Assembly (NCBI RefSeq): GCF_003597395.2
Contig: NC_133790.1
Coordinates: 23,244,576 to 23,308,575, forward strand
Direction: 5' to 3'
Source of the DNA: Chelonoidis abingdonii
Lineage: Eukaryota > Chordata > Testudines > Testudinidae
DNA length: 64,000 nucleotides
Shown here: positions 48,100-59,290 of the stretch, in pieces
Layout of the letters: each line of letters opens with the position of its first letter
Numbering within the stretch: the first letter of the stretch is position 1
Translations under genes and position numbers: made by a program
Notes under the pieces: model-generated
What the model was told of the DNA's origin: nothing
The model's database searches: none
The model's input: the letters and a program-made list of their open reading frames with translations, nothing else

Positions 48100-48493
48100 T
48101 CCTAAGGGACAGAGAGAAACTAGGGAACAGGAGTGGCTAATGTGAGTTGTACGAGGCAGTTAAGCAGGTGAAGCAGCAACTCCGTGACCCTTGGGCTGAG
48201 TTTGTTGTGTGTGGTGTAGTGTGGTTGCTGCTTGACTGAATTATACGGTGTGGTCTGTTCGTTCAAAGGAACTTGTGCTGAGCCTAGTGGCCTGCCAGGC
48301 AAGTTGAGAGCTTTATAATGAAGCTTTGGTGGCCAAGCCCTTTAGCAGGGGTTGGGGCTCCTCAGGGAGCACAAGGCTTTAAAAAGCAGGCTGCTAAGGG
48401 CCAGGAGATGCTAGGGAACAGGAGCTGCTAACCTCAGTTTTGTGAGGGAGTGCTCCAGGTGAAGGAGGACCAACTATGTGACCTGTGGGCACT

Positions 48494-49190
48494 TGTCACG
48501 GAGTCACCGGGCGATGCTCTGGAACTGCTCCCCACTAAGCCAGTCAGGACTTTGGGGAGCCTCCTCTCCCTTGGAGCAGACTTGTTCAGGGCAAGAAGCT
48601 CACACGTCTTCACCTCCTGGGTCTCTCCTTGGAGCATTCAGCATCCTCTGCCCCTCCGTGGGCTTCCCACAGCGAGCCCACCCAGGCGGGGTCCTGGGGA
48701 AGCCACAGGGTTCTGCACCCCCACTTTGCAGTCAGACGTGACTCTCAGCCAGCAAAACAGAGGTTTATTCGATGACAGGAACAGGGTCTAAAACAGAGCT
48801 TGTAGATACAGCGAACCAGACCCCTCGGCCGGGTCCATTCTGGGGGGCAGTGAGCCAGACCCCTAAGTCTGCACTTCACTCCTAGTCCCCAGGCAGCTCC
48901 AGACTAACCTCCCTCCAGCCCCTCCTCTCTGCTCAGCTCCTTTCCCGGGCCAGGAGGTCACCTGATCCCTTTGTCTCCAACACCTTCAGTTGGCACCTTT
49001 GCAGAGGAGGGGCCCAGGCCATCAGTTGCTAGGAGACAGAGTGCCAGGCATTTAGGTGCACTGGCCCTTTGCTCTGCAGCAATCACACACCCTTATCCCA
49101 CCACCTAGATACTTAAGAACTGCCTAGGGGACACTGAGGCACCAACACAGTATTCAGAGCAAACATTAGGAACAGTCCCAGTTTGTCACA
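48494..49190. mobile_element. Solo LTR with perfect 5-bp target duplication
   Basis: It starts TGTCACGGAGTCACC and ends CCAGTTTGTCACA (697 bp). Flanked by gcact on both sides (48489-48493 and 49191-49195). No internal region is present. It sits inside a satellite unit. A truncated relative is at 59985-60270 and a cousin at 58351-59125. Confidence 0.85.
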
Positions 49191-49195
49191 GCACT

Positions 49196-49590
49196 ATCCC
49201 CTCTAAATTTTTCTCACCCATGTGCGGAACGAATTTTGTTATGGGCACCAACATGGAAGTGATATGTGACACGTCACCTTCATATCAGTACCCATAACAA
49301 CATTTATGTGTTGGGGGTGGGGCCAAGGGGTTCAGAATGGGGGAGGGGACTCAGGACGGGGCAGACAGTGGCGGTGCGGGCTCTAGCTGGGGATGTAGGC
49401 ACTGTGGGTTTGGGGTGCAGGAGGGTGCCCCAGGGCTACGGTAGGGAGAGAGGACTCCCTCCAGCAGCACCTGGGCTGAGGGAGTGCCTTTTCCCATCAC
49501 GGCAGCTCTGGAGCTGGGTTCCCTGAGTGCCTGTGCGGCCCTAAATAGGCTGCTGTGTGGCCACGCAACTGTGCTGTTTACAGGACACTT
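49196..49590. mobile_element. MITE-like repeat
   Basis: 'ctctaaatttttctcacccatgtgcggaac', 'atgggcaccaacatgg', 'gtacccataacaacatttatgtg' is a palindromic start, followed by a G-rich body ending 'ctgtgtggccacgcaactgtgctgtttacagg'. I recall this as a turtle MITE type. The ends are approximate. Confidence 0.45.
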
Positions 49591-49719
49591 AGCCCATGGG
49601 ATGTATTTGTGATGTGCTAACTCCTTGACTGAAGTATATAGTGTGCTGAGCCTAGCGACCTGCTATGCAAGGCTGAGAGCATGTTCATGATGCTTTCATC
49701 CTCAAGCCCTTTAGCACCT

Positions 49720-50096
49720 AGGGCCGGCTTTAGGAAGTGCAGGGCCCAATTTGAACAGTTTCGACAGGGCCCCGGCAGGGATGACTTAAAAAAAAACAAC
49801 ACGTGGGGCTTGTACTCACCAGGCGGTGCTCCGAGTCTTCAGCGGCACTTTGGCGGCGGGTCCTTCGCTCACTCCAGGTCTTCGGCGCCGGGTCTTTCAG
49901 TGCCACCAAAGTGCCGCCGAAGACCCGGAGCGTACGAAGTATCCACCATCAAAGTGCTGCCGAAGACCCAGAGCGCCGCCAGGTGAGTAAAAATAGGAGT
50001 AAAAATTAAAAAGGCGCCTCTAGCCAGGGAAGGGATTCTCACTGGGTGCAGGGCCCAATTCAGGGGAATTGGTGGAATAGGCCTAAAGCCAGCCCT
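49720..50096. mobile_element. MITE with agggccggctttagg inverted ends
   Basis: The left end agggccggctttagg and right end cctaaagccagccct are inverted repeats. Inside is a GC-rich 'ccgccgaagacc' palindromic core. It lies within a satellite unit, between 'ccctttagcac' and 'gtggggttactcaatgagaac', so it inserted after the unit was in place. Confidence 0.75.
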
Positions 50097-50249
50097 AGGG
50101 AGTGGGGTTACTCAATGAGAACAAGGCTTTAAAAAGCAGGCTCCTAAGGGACAGGAGATGATAGGGAACAGAAGCTGCTAATGGGAGTTTTGCAAGGGAG
50201 TTAAGCAGGTGAAGGAGGAGCGACTACATGACCCTTGGGCTGAGTTTCT

Positions 50250-50843
50250 TGTCTGTAGCATAGGTGGTAACTTTTGTTTTTGCTGGTGGAAGCTGTTAAA
50301 GAGGTGTGTGTTGGGGGGTGGGGATGAAGGAGTCACTCTGCCAGTTTTTGTTGCGTTGTCTATGTTAACATTTTGTTTGTAGTATGGGTATGGTTTTCAT
50401 TCATTTGTAACTCTTCCCTTTGGTTGGTTAGTTGTAGCTTATTCTTATTTGGTCTCCGAGTTGAAAGGCTGCTTCTGCAGATTTACTTTATTGTTCGTAG
50501 GTCAGTTAAGCTGTTGTTTTCTTATTCTGTTCTATATAGGTACTTGAATCACTCTCACTAGTACACCTTCCAAAATTGATTGTGTGGTTTGGCTCATTCT
50601 CCCTCTCTTCCATCTCCCACCAGGAGAGAATTTTTCCATCCCTTTCCACTGGAGGAAACATCACTATTTTAATTTTAGGAAAGTCTCTGTAAATTATTTG
50701 CCCAGACTGGGGATATTTTGTAGGAGCAGAAGAACCAGGTTGTGGCCCTGTGAATCACATGATCTGGTGGTTTCTTCTGGCCTTAATCTGATCTCTTGCA
50801 TGTCCTAGGCCACTAAACCTCTCCCAGCTGGATTTGACTAAAG
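50250..50843 (+). other. Non-coding stretch, nothing recognised
   Basis: T-rich sequence after a satellite unit. A short open frame at 50373-50561 shows no family. The first part resembles 55135-55270 ('gcagaggtgctgacttttgtttttgc'), so it belongs partly to the satellite neighbourhood. Confidence 0.5.
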
Positions 50844-51146
50844 CAGGGGCAGGCAACCTATGGCACACGTGCCAAAGGCAGCACACAAGCTGATTGTCAG
50901 TGGCACTCACACTACCTGGATCCTGGCCACCAGTCTGGGGGGTTCTGCATTTTAATTTAATTTTAAGTGAAGCTTCTTAAACATTTTAAAAACCTTATTT
51001 ACTTTATATACAACAATAGTTTAGTTATATAATATAGACTTAGAGAGAGACCTTCTAATAACGTTAAAATGTGTGACTGGCACGCGAAACCTTAAATTAG
51101 AGTGAATAAATGAAGACTCGGCACACTGAATGGTTGCGATCCCCTG
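50844..51146. mobile_element. hAT non-autonomous element
   Basis: The ends are CAGGGGCAGGCAACC and GGTTGCGATCCCCTG. The flanking octamers gactaaag and gattcaag agree at 6 of 8 bases. The 303-bp body is A/T-rich and non-coding. A related scrap appears inverted near 42925-42975. Confidence 0.7.
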
Positions 51147-51665
51147 GATTCAAGTATTACAGCCATCCAGAAACTAAACTATTGACTGCCACAGGCCGAG
51201 AAATGGAGGGACTGAGGTGCACCAATGCCTGAGGCCCTGCAAAGGTAGGGAATTGATTTGGAGAGATACACCCAGATGATTCTAGCAAGTGACCCAAACC
51301 CCATGCGGCAGAGATTGGCTTTTTTTTCCACCTAAGTCCCTACAGTAAACTTCCTTCCTGACCTAAAACACAGTATTCAGTTTGACCCTGAGTGTGTGAG
51401 CAAGACACACCAGCCAAGCATCTGAGAGAGGGAATTATTTGAGCCATCTCGGTTGATGTCCCATTTACAGCCATGGCCAATCTCTGATACTTCAGGGGCA
51501 AAGACCAAAAATAAAACCAAGAATACATCTGGGGACGGGTATATTTGAATCCCTGAAGCATAAGATTTAGGACCAAAAGGGAACACGTGGCCACAGATCC
51601 AAGTCTCTCTCACAGGCATTAATCACATAGTACAACCCCACTCACATTTATCAAGCTCTATTTTA
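51147..51665. other. Non-coding stretch, nothing recognised
   Basis: Possibly old SINE/LINE sequence around 51280-51560. Open frames on the minus strand here show no recognisable family. Confidence 0.4.
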
Positions 51666-54600
51666 TATCTAAATCTTTGGAATGAGTTCTGCCACCCAGG
51701 CACTCCACCAGAAAACTACCCTCAATATGATTTACCCGGACAGGTTACTTCTTAATTCTTATTTGCCTGAGTTGGGCGCTAGAGTAGGGAATCAGCTCTG
51801 GCTAGGGTGTATGTGCAGTGGTTACACAAGGAACTGGACTGGTATTGTAAGAAATCGTAAGTACCTTATGTATGACTGATTGTATGTTTGAGACAGTTAT
51901 GTGAGAGCAGAAAAGAGCACTGGGGTACTGTATAGCGCAGGGGTGAGGGTCGAATTAAGGCCAGGGTTCTCAAACTGGGGGTCATGAGGTAATTACATTG
52001 GGGGGTCATGCGCTGTCAGCCTCCACTGCAAACCCCACTTTGCCTCCAGCATTTATAATGGTGTTAAATATATTTAAAAAGTGTTTTTAATTTATAAGGG
52101 GGGGTCGCACTCAGAGGCTTGCTATGTGAAAGGGCTCACCAGTACAAAAGTTTGAGCATCACTGGGGATTAAGGCATATACTAACTAAGCTACATGTTGG
52201 GGCCTCGCACCATGAGGAGTCTCTTTTAAAAAAAACAAACAAACCACCCACCCACCCTGCCATATTTCAAATATCCAAATTGGTTGATAAACAAAGGAGA
52301 TACAGGAAAAAAAAGATTCTCTCTCACTACAGACATTTTCTTTCAAATATGACAAATATATACACCTAGCTACACAAATAACCTTACCCTACCTCTGCCC
52401 TTCACTAATTGTTCATTATTGACAGGCAGGAGGCCAGGGCTGAGAACAAAAAAGAGAATTGCACTTGTAAAATTAGTATTTCTATGGGTGAGTCTGCTAT
52501 CAGTCTCCTAAGGCAGCATTTTGTTGGCCAGCTGCTGCTAGTAAAATTCTGACCTTGCCTTCAGAACTCCTCAAGAGTTCATAGGCTGTCAGAATGGGAG
52601 TAGGACCATTCAACTGTGCCCCAGAAAGTCGCCTCAATGTACCTCTCTGTCTCCCTCAGCTCCTGCAGTTCAGCCACTCTGGTCTCCAAAGCCCCTACAT
52701 GGTCTCTGAGAGCCAGGAGCTCCTTGCACTGACTTCAAACACATGCCACCTGCCCATAGGCCAGCTAATCATACATGCTGCATTCAGTGCAATAAGCTGG
52801 ATAGCCCCCACTCTGTTGCTGGACTTCTGCCTGCATTCCCTTTCTACTCCTGCAGCTCTTCCCTTTCTTGTTGTTTTGTTTTTATTGGGGTAGGGGGATG
52901 CTATTGCCTTAAGTTTAAAGACCATTAATGAAGTTTATCTCCCACCCCTGCATCTCACTCAAAACTCACCTGTTCCCTAGCTCCTCTGGTGGCTTAGGAG
53001 CAGGGTTTTAAATACTGGTTCTCCCTGAATAGCCCCCACCCCCTGATTAAGTGCTAAAGGACTTGAGGATCAAAGCCTCCTTAAGAAGCTCTCAGCCATG
53101 CCTAGCAGGCTCCTAGACTTAGCACAGACCACACTCTATACTTCAGTCAAGCAGTAAGCAAACCACAAACACACACTACAGAAACCAAACTCCTCCTTCA
53201 TCTGGAGAAACGCTTGCAAAACTCACATTAGCCACTCCTGTTCTCTAGCTCCTCCACAGAGTCAGCACCTATGGGCTGTAGCTTGTGTCTGTTATGTGCT
53301 TGCTGCTTGACTGGAGTATACAGTGTTGTCTGCTCCTTTGAGGGACCCTGTGCTAAGCCTAGAGCCTGCTAGGAAAGTTGAGAGCTTTGATGGGCAAGCC
53401 CTTTAGCACCTATCAAGCCCTATCCAGGGGGTGGGGCTCCTCAGTGAGAACAAAGCTTTAAAAAACGTGCTCCTGAGCAACCAGAGGAACTAGAGAACAG
53501 AAGGAGCTAACCTGAGTTGAGTGAGGATGTTCTCCAGGTGAAGGAAGAGCAACTACATGACCCCTGGGGTGAGTTTGTCTCTGTATGTTACCCCCGATGA
53601 CTAATAACTGACGCATCAAACTCTGTGTATCATCTTTATTTAAATATTCTCTAATAAACATTTAAATGTGTTTGTGGTGTGGTATAAGCCTAAGTAAGGC
53701 TCATGTGAAGCAGTGTCTCTGGGGCAAAGATGTAAAGTCTGGAGGAGATGACTCTTTTTAGCTGATGCCTTCAAACAGAAGCAGGCATCTGTTGAGGGCA
53801 GGCCACAGAAAGAGGGGTTTAAAACTGGTGGGAAGGGAGGATCCTATTTTGTCCTTGGGAAGAGAGAAGGGGGCTGGGACCCTAGAGCCCAGAAGATGCT
53901 ATTACTGTAATTCCACTGGTCACTGAGGAATAAATGCCCTGTGCTAGGAGGAAACAGGCAAACAATAGCTCATGTTAGTTCTGCTGTCCTCAACACAGAA
54001 CCCCCCAAAGCAATTGAAACCTATCACATTGGTTCTGTGAGTTTAGACTCTGCAGAATCAGATCTGGAGCATGTTCAGGCTGTCTAAACTGATGGTAGGT
54101 AATACTTGGGGCAGAGAGATACAGGGGCCCAGATTTCTTTGGCTAAGCAGAGTGTGGTCCCAAAGGCCCGTATGTGGCCAAATGGCAGAGGTTGTGGGGG
54201 TGGGCAAAAGCAGATTGCTCATACCACTAGCTAAAAGCCATGTGGTTTGGGAAGATTTGGAGAGTGTTTTGACTGGGGGTGGGGGTGGTAATGGAACACC
54301 TCCTATTTGACCTGCTCCTGGGTAATGATTTTTTCTGTCTAGCTCAGGTTAAAGCATTTGCCTGCAGCAGGAGGGAATTTTATGCTCGGACCCTCTGAGG
54401 GAAAGGGTAAGGTCTCAGGAACTGCTGAGAGAATGGGAGAGAGTCTCCTTGATTCTTCTGCAGCTGGGGGAAGCTACATGCTTCCAGGTGGGAGGGTGGC
54501 TGAGACCAACTCCTATGCTGCAGCTGGAGGCATCGCCACATCAGGAAGGGATAGGGGTGTAATGCCTGCCAGGGAGAGAACTGTCCAGGTTGCAGCTGAA

Positions 54601-55082
54601 CCAGAGAGGACCCTGACTCTAGGGAACAGAGATAAATGTGTCCCAGAGAAGGGGCAGAGAATCTCAGAAACCACTGAGGTGGGTGAGGGTTCCTGTGACT
54701 CCATAGCACAGGGAAGCTGGGCGTTTCCAAGTGTGGGTGGGGCTGAGACTAGCTCCTTTCCAGCAGAAAGCAACATGCCCTCAGGGCCAGGAGAGGTGTT
54801 GTCCAGTGATTAAGGAGACTGTTGCAGTTGTTAGCTGGCAAAGTTCTGCAGCTGAAGGCAGGGGCCCAGAGGAGGAAACTGGGAAAGAAATAGAGGGGGT
54901 ACAGGAATGTCTCCTCACTAGTCCCTTGGGGCAGGATGCCCAGGACACCAGGAGGATGGCTGGGTCAGCATCTGTGCACCCAGACACTCAACATGTGAGC
55001 CAGGTTTTGAGAAGAAACTGTGTAACTCCCCTCCTGGAGGGGAGCAGTCACACAGCTGACTTCTCAGGGACAGAGAAGGGAG
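51666..55082 (+). repeat. Composite ORF-bearing repeat, copy D2
   Basis: A direct copy of D1 with very few mismatches in the stretches compared. The offset is 8,687 bp at its start and 8,789 bp at its end; the difference is mostly the ~90 bp at 53580-53665 that D1 lacks. After 'acagagaagggag' it switches to satellite-like sequence ('gctctccaggtgaaggagg'), while D1 continues. Confidence 0.85.
51962..52165. mobile_element. Short hAT-like element in D2
   Basis: The same insertion as 43275-43475, with the same ends, preceded by aattaagg and followed by ggattaag. Confidence 0.6.
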
Positions 55083-55096
55083 AGCTCTCCAGGTGA
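54071..55096 (+). pseudogene. Unrecognised repeat-borne open frames (D2)
   Basis: The open frames 54071-54310, 54358-54813 and 54731-55096 match those of D1 almost residue for residue, and the overlap between phases is at the same place. Frame damage was therefore present before the duplication, or the overlap is original. Truncated relative to D1 at the end. Confidence 0.4.
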
Positions 55097-55647
55097 AGGA
55101 GGAGAAGGAGGAGCGACTACATGCCCCTTGAGGTGAGTTTGTTGCCTGCAGCAGAGGTGCTGACTTTTGTTTTTGCCGGTGGGTGCATTTGAAGAGGTAG
55201 GTGTGTGTGTATGTATGTTTGGGGAGGGGGAGTGAAGGGGGCACCCTGCCAGTTTTTGGTGGAGGTAATTGTCAGCATTTATACTGCACACTTCTTTCAT
55301 GTTCTAGTTACTGAATGTGTCTATCGTTGTTGTTTTTGCTGTTTTAAGAATTAAATTGTTTTGAATAAAATCATTGCAATTATTTAAAAGCTGGTGGCTT
55401 CAATAGCATCCCAGTTTAGACATTGTGTGTCACTGTAGCTTTCCGGATGAAACTGTCAGCAATCTTCTTTACATCTAGGTCCCTTGGTATTGTTTTGAGG
55501 CATGTTCAGGTCAGCTACGTTATTCAGTTGCGTCTGTCCCACTGATGACAGGAGATAATTTTGAAGTCTTCTGCAGCTGAAGCATGAGTTCAGGATGCTA
55601 CGGACATGGTGAGAAGGCTTCTTATACATTTGCAATATGCCGGAAAC

Positions 55648-55963
55648 ATAGTGCTTCCAGAGTAGTGCAAATGACTCCAAGCTCTCTCTTGATGGGTAAA
55701 AGCTAATTTAGGCACCCTCATTTTGTGTGTATACCGTGGGGATTCTATTTTGCCACGTGCATTACTTTGCATTTAACATTGACTTTCATCTGCCATTTTG
55801 TTGCCAGGTCACCCAGTTTTGTGAGATCGTCTTGCAGCTCTTTGCAGTCTGCCTGGGACTTAAAAAACCGCTCAAGATAGTTATCATCTGCAAATTTTGC
55901 CACCTCACTGTTTACTCCTTTTTTCCAGATCTCTTACAAATATGTTGATTAGGACTGGCCCCA
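55648..55963 (-). mobile_element. CR1 LINE fragment, antisense
   Basis: It reads 'cattactttgcatttaacattg', 'catctgccattttgttgccagg', 'atcatctgcaaattttgccacc' (complement encodes AKFADD), 'gttgattaggactggcccc'. It ends abruptly at a satellite unit ('gagtcagcacctatggg'). Confidence 0.75.
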
Positions 55964-56214
55964 GGGAGTCAGCACCTATGGGCTGTAGCTTGTGTCTGCT
56001 ATACTTCTGTCACGCTGCAAGCACATATAGTGTGGTCTGCTCCTTTGAGGACCCTGTGGTGAGCCTAGAGGCCTGCTAGGAAAGTGGAGCACTTCTGAAG
56101 GTGGCTTTGCTGGGCAAACCCTTTAGCACCTATCAACCCCAAACCAAGGGGTGGGGCTCCTAAGCGACCAGAGGAGCTAGGGAACAGGAGAGTTTTGTGG
56201 GAGATTATCCTCCC

Positions 56215-56480
56215 ACTCCCCCCTCTAAATTTCAATAACATTCTTTAAACTTAAGGCAATAAACCCCCCCGATAAAAACAAAACAAGAAGAAAGGAAAGA
56301 GCTCCGGGAGTCAAAAGAGAACACAGGCAGAAGTCCAGCAACAGGATGTGGGCTATCCAGTTTATTGCATGAGCTAAGATGTGAAAAAAAATTTCTGTTA
56401 TGTCTGATTACCTGGCCTATGGGCGGGTGGCAGACTGCTACAACATGGCAAGCCATGCAGTAAGTTGCTGGATCGTCTCT
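56215..56480 (-). repeat. Fragment of composite repeat, inverted
   Basis: 'cattctttaaacttaaggcaataaa', 'acacaggcagaagtccagcaac', 'tatccagtttattgca' is the complement of D1 around 44090-44240, diverged. Confidence 0.6.
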
Positions 56481-56569
56481 ACCTGGTGTAGCTCTGAGGG
56501 AGTTGAGGGGGATGGGGGACAGAATCCTTCAATGGCTCTGGAACGTCAGCAGCTGGGAGTCCTGCTGCC

Positions 56570-56815
56570 AGGGCCACCTCCAGGCACCAGCTAAGGGCTG
56601 TAAGGGGCGGCCAGTGGAAAGGGGCGGCACGTCCGGGTTCGGCGGCGGGTCCCTCAGTCCCTCTCCTCCTCTTTGAGCTGCCACCGAAGAGGAGAGGGAG
56701 TGAAGGACCCACAGCTGAATTTCCACTGAAGACTGAAGCGAACCAATTCAGCTGCTGCTGATCAACTTTGTTTTTTTGTTTTTGTGTTTTTTTGCTGCCT
56801 AGGGGAGCCAGCCCT
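56570..56815. mobile_element. MITE-like repeat with ccgccgaa-type core
   Basis: 'cagctaagggctgtaaggggcggcc', 'tcggcggcgggtccctcagtccctctcc' and, after a palindromic 'ccgaagaggagagggagtgaaggacc', a T-rich stretch ending 'gctgcctaggggagccagccctg'. It resembles the 49720 element in composition. Ends approximate. Confidence 0.5.
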
Positions 56816-57474
56816 GCCTGTTGCTACAGGTCAAGAACACCGAGTGCACCATCATCACTCTGGGCGCAAGAACTATGCTGGAGAGGACCCTGGAGGATGC
56901 CATCCATGGGTGGTACATGGGAAACCCGAGATGGAAGATGACGCTTTTCATCAAAGCGGAGTAGTAACTTTGGGGAACCAAGTTGCTTTTATTTAGAATA
57001 GAGTCTCCATGGGGGAGCTATGCTGGAATAGGTCCTATGCTTATAGCTATGATGCCAGTCGGACGAGCCTGTCGACTGCATGTCCTGTGGGTCCCAACAG
57101 CCAGCTCTGCTCAGTCTGCAGAGCAGGCCTTCAGTTTCTTCTCTCTAGGGTTGGCTGTGGAGCTATGGCACCACCTGCTGGTTCTGATTTCAAAACTTGG
57201 TGGCAAAATAAATAACTGCAAGGCCGGGAGAAGCAACTCTCTCACTGAGTGCCTGACAGGGGTAAATCGTCCCCACAGAAACAGAGTTTAATAGCAGAGT
57301 AATGAGGAGCGCTTCACAGTGGTAAAGCCTGTCACAAACACTAGATAATGTACGCTTATGACAGAGCTCTTGTGAATGAGCTTAATCTTCAGTCTGCAGG
57401 CACCCACCTCCATTAAGTGGCCTATCCCAAGCCACATCTTAAAAACATGACATTAAGCATAATGATTTAGAATT
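56816..57474. other. Unassigned stretch with short open frame
   Basis: A 48-codon frame through TIITLGARTMLERTLEDAIH ends at 56964. No family recognised. The remainder (57000-57470) may be retroelement flank but shows no clear terminus. Confidence 0.3.
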
Positions 57475-57720
57475 TACGGTCTTTATTCAGGCCTAATGCG
57501 ATGGTGTCAAGGTTGCAAATTAATTCCAGTTCTGCAGTTTCTCGTTGAAGTCTGTTTTTGAAGGCTTTTTGGTTGAAAAATGGCCAATTTTAAGTCTGAG
57601 TGTCTAGGAAGATTGAAGTGCTCTGCTACTGTTTTTTGAATGTTACAGTTCTTTATTTGATTTGTGTTCTTTTCTTCTTCTGTGTAGAGACTGTCCGGTT
57701 TGGCCAACGTACATGGCAGA
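57475..57720 (-). mobile_element. Penelope-like element fragment (GIY-YIG C-terminal part)
   Basis: The minus strand reads TEEEKNTNQIKNCNIQKTVA, then EHFNLPRHSDLKLAIF, then a frameshifted end. An 'N-x-VAEHF-LPGHS' block after a Cys/His region is typical of the C-terminal endonuclease part of Penelope-like elements. The catalytic GIY-YIG core is not present. The assignment rests on recognising this block only. Confidence 0.5.
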
Positions 57721-59290
57721 GGGGCACTGGAATCAAGCTTACACAAGTTAAGAAGGAAGGTACTATACATCTGGGGTCAGGTTTGAGTTACAAGAGATTA
57801 CAAGTATCGGTTACACGGTTCACAAGATACATAGAGTACATAACTGGGCTAGACCCAGATTGGGGTGTGGGACTTTTTAAAGCGTTGGTGAATAAGTGAT
57901 CTCGGGTATGCCACCCATAGAATATATGTAACAAATTCAACAGATTGTATTTTTTCACCACAGTAGTCTCCCCGAGGGGAGGGGCACCGTCCTGGAGGAC
58001 TGCAATACCAGTCGATGCGTGGTAGTGATGGAGCAAGCTTCCTATTCCATCTCCTGTTTCAAAAATCACTTTAATGTATGGTCCTCATGGAAGCACATGA
58101 TATCGCGTATAAAAGCTGATAAGAACAGATTTAAAAAGTTTTTATTCAAGATTTCAAAAAAGTGAACATTAAGTTAAAGCATAGAAGATTCTGGTTATCA
58201 GGGAATATACATACAGATTATCGAGGGTGTAAGTTCAGTTAAGCATTGGTGTCGTAAGGGAAACTACATAATCTGCAGTATCCTGATTGAGGGTAAAAGG
58301 TTGATGGGTGAAAAGTTACAGACATTGACGATATGATGAAGTATGAATGTTGTCACGGACTCACAGATCGTGCCCAGTCTCTTGGCCCTGGTGCGGTCCG
58401 TGGGGGGGTGCCCCTTTTAGTGAGACAAGCTTCTTGGGCGGTCCATCTCAATCGGCGGTCCGCTCCACCTCCTGGAGCTGCACCTCTTGAGCCTTGGCAG
58501 GTCTGTTCTGCCGTGGGCCCCCTCCGGGAGTCCCGCACGTCTGACGCACCTGGGCCTCCTTCACCCCGAAGGGCTGAAGCAACCGTTTCTCTAGACCACG
58601 AGTGATCTCAGCCGCATAAAACAGGAGGGTTTATATGAGAGTTGAAACAGCACAGGGAAAACTCTCAGGGCTCAGCCTGGCCTTCATAATAAATCACATC
58701 CCAGTTTTCCCGCCATCCAGGTGGCTCTGCCTGCTTCCCCTCGCCAGCACCCGACCCACCTGGCTTCCAGCTGGGGTCTCTGATATCCCCAGCCTGCAGC
58801 CCCGCTCTGTCCATTGTCTTCTCTCGCCAGGTAAAGCAGAAAGGCCTGATCCCCCTCCTCGTAGCTCTCCTCTGGCTGAACCCGGCTGGTCCAGGTCACC
58901 GGGTCGCTCTCTCTGCAGCCCACTGGTCCTCGCCACTGGGCCAGACCGTTGTGTCTCCTGGGCTGGGGTCCGAAGTCCTCTACTCTTGTCCTCTGTAACA
59001 ACAAAGTCCTCTCTCACCTCAGGCCTCGTAAAACCAGTACCCAGGTACAACTTGAGTCCCACCCCTATGCATGCAAACCCTGGAAAAGACAGAAAACCCC
59101 AAGAAAAAACTCCCACTTTGTCACAGATGTTCATACAATGGCTATGTTCTGGTGTGGAGTATAATGAGGGGATATGATGATGAGGATGGATTGACCCTCA
59201 TTTGGTGAGATTTAGCGTTCAGGGAGTTTATGGTTCCAGTTTATATGATCCAACAGAGAAAGGCTTTTGGTCCCTTTCTCGCAGTCGAAG
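57721..59290 (-). mobile_element. Probable 3'UTR of R2-like element, split by a solo LTR
   Basis: Read on the minus strand this lies directly after the R2-like C-terminus. It is non-coding and is interrupted by the LTR at 58351-59125. The lower boundary, where the Penelope-like piece begins, is uncertain. Confidence 0.35.
58351..59125. mobile_element. Solo LTR, TGTCACGGACTCAC...TTTGTCACA
   Basis: The ends match the family style of the LTR at 48494. The flanks are aatgt and gatgt (4 of 5 bases agree). AATAAA at 58688-58693. No internal region. The open frames on both strands do not resemble any family. Confidence 0.7.

Noticed and set aside
58635..59177. 180-codon plus-strand and 146-codon minus-strand frames
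   Set aside because: Both lie largely inside the solo LTR at 58351-59125 and show no domain.
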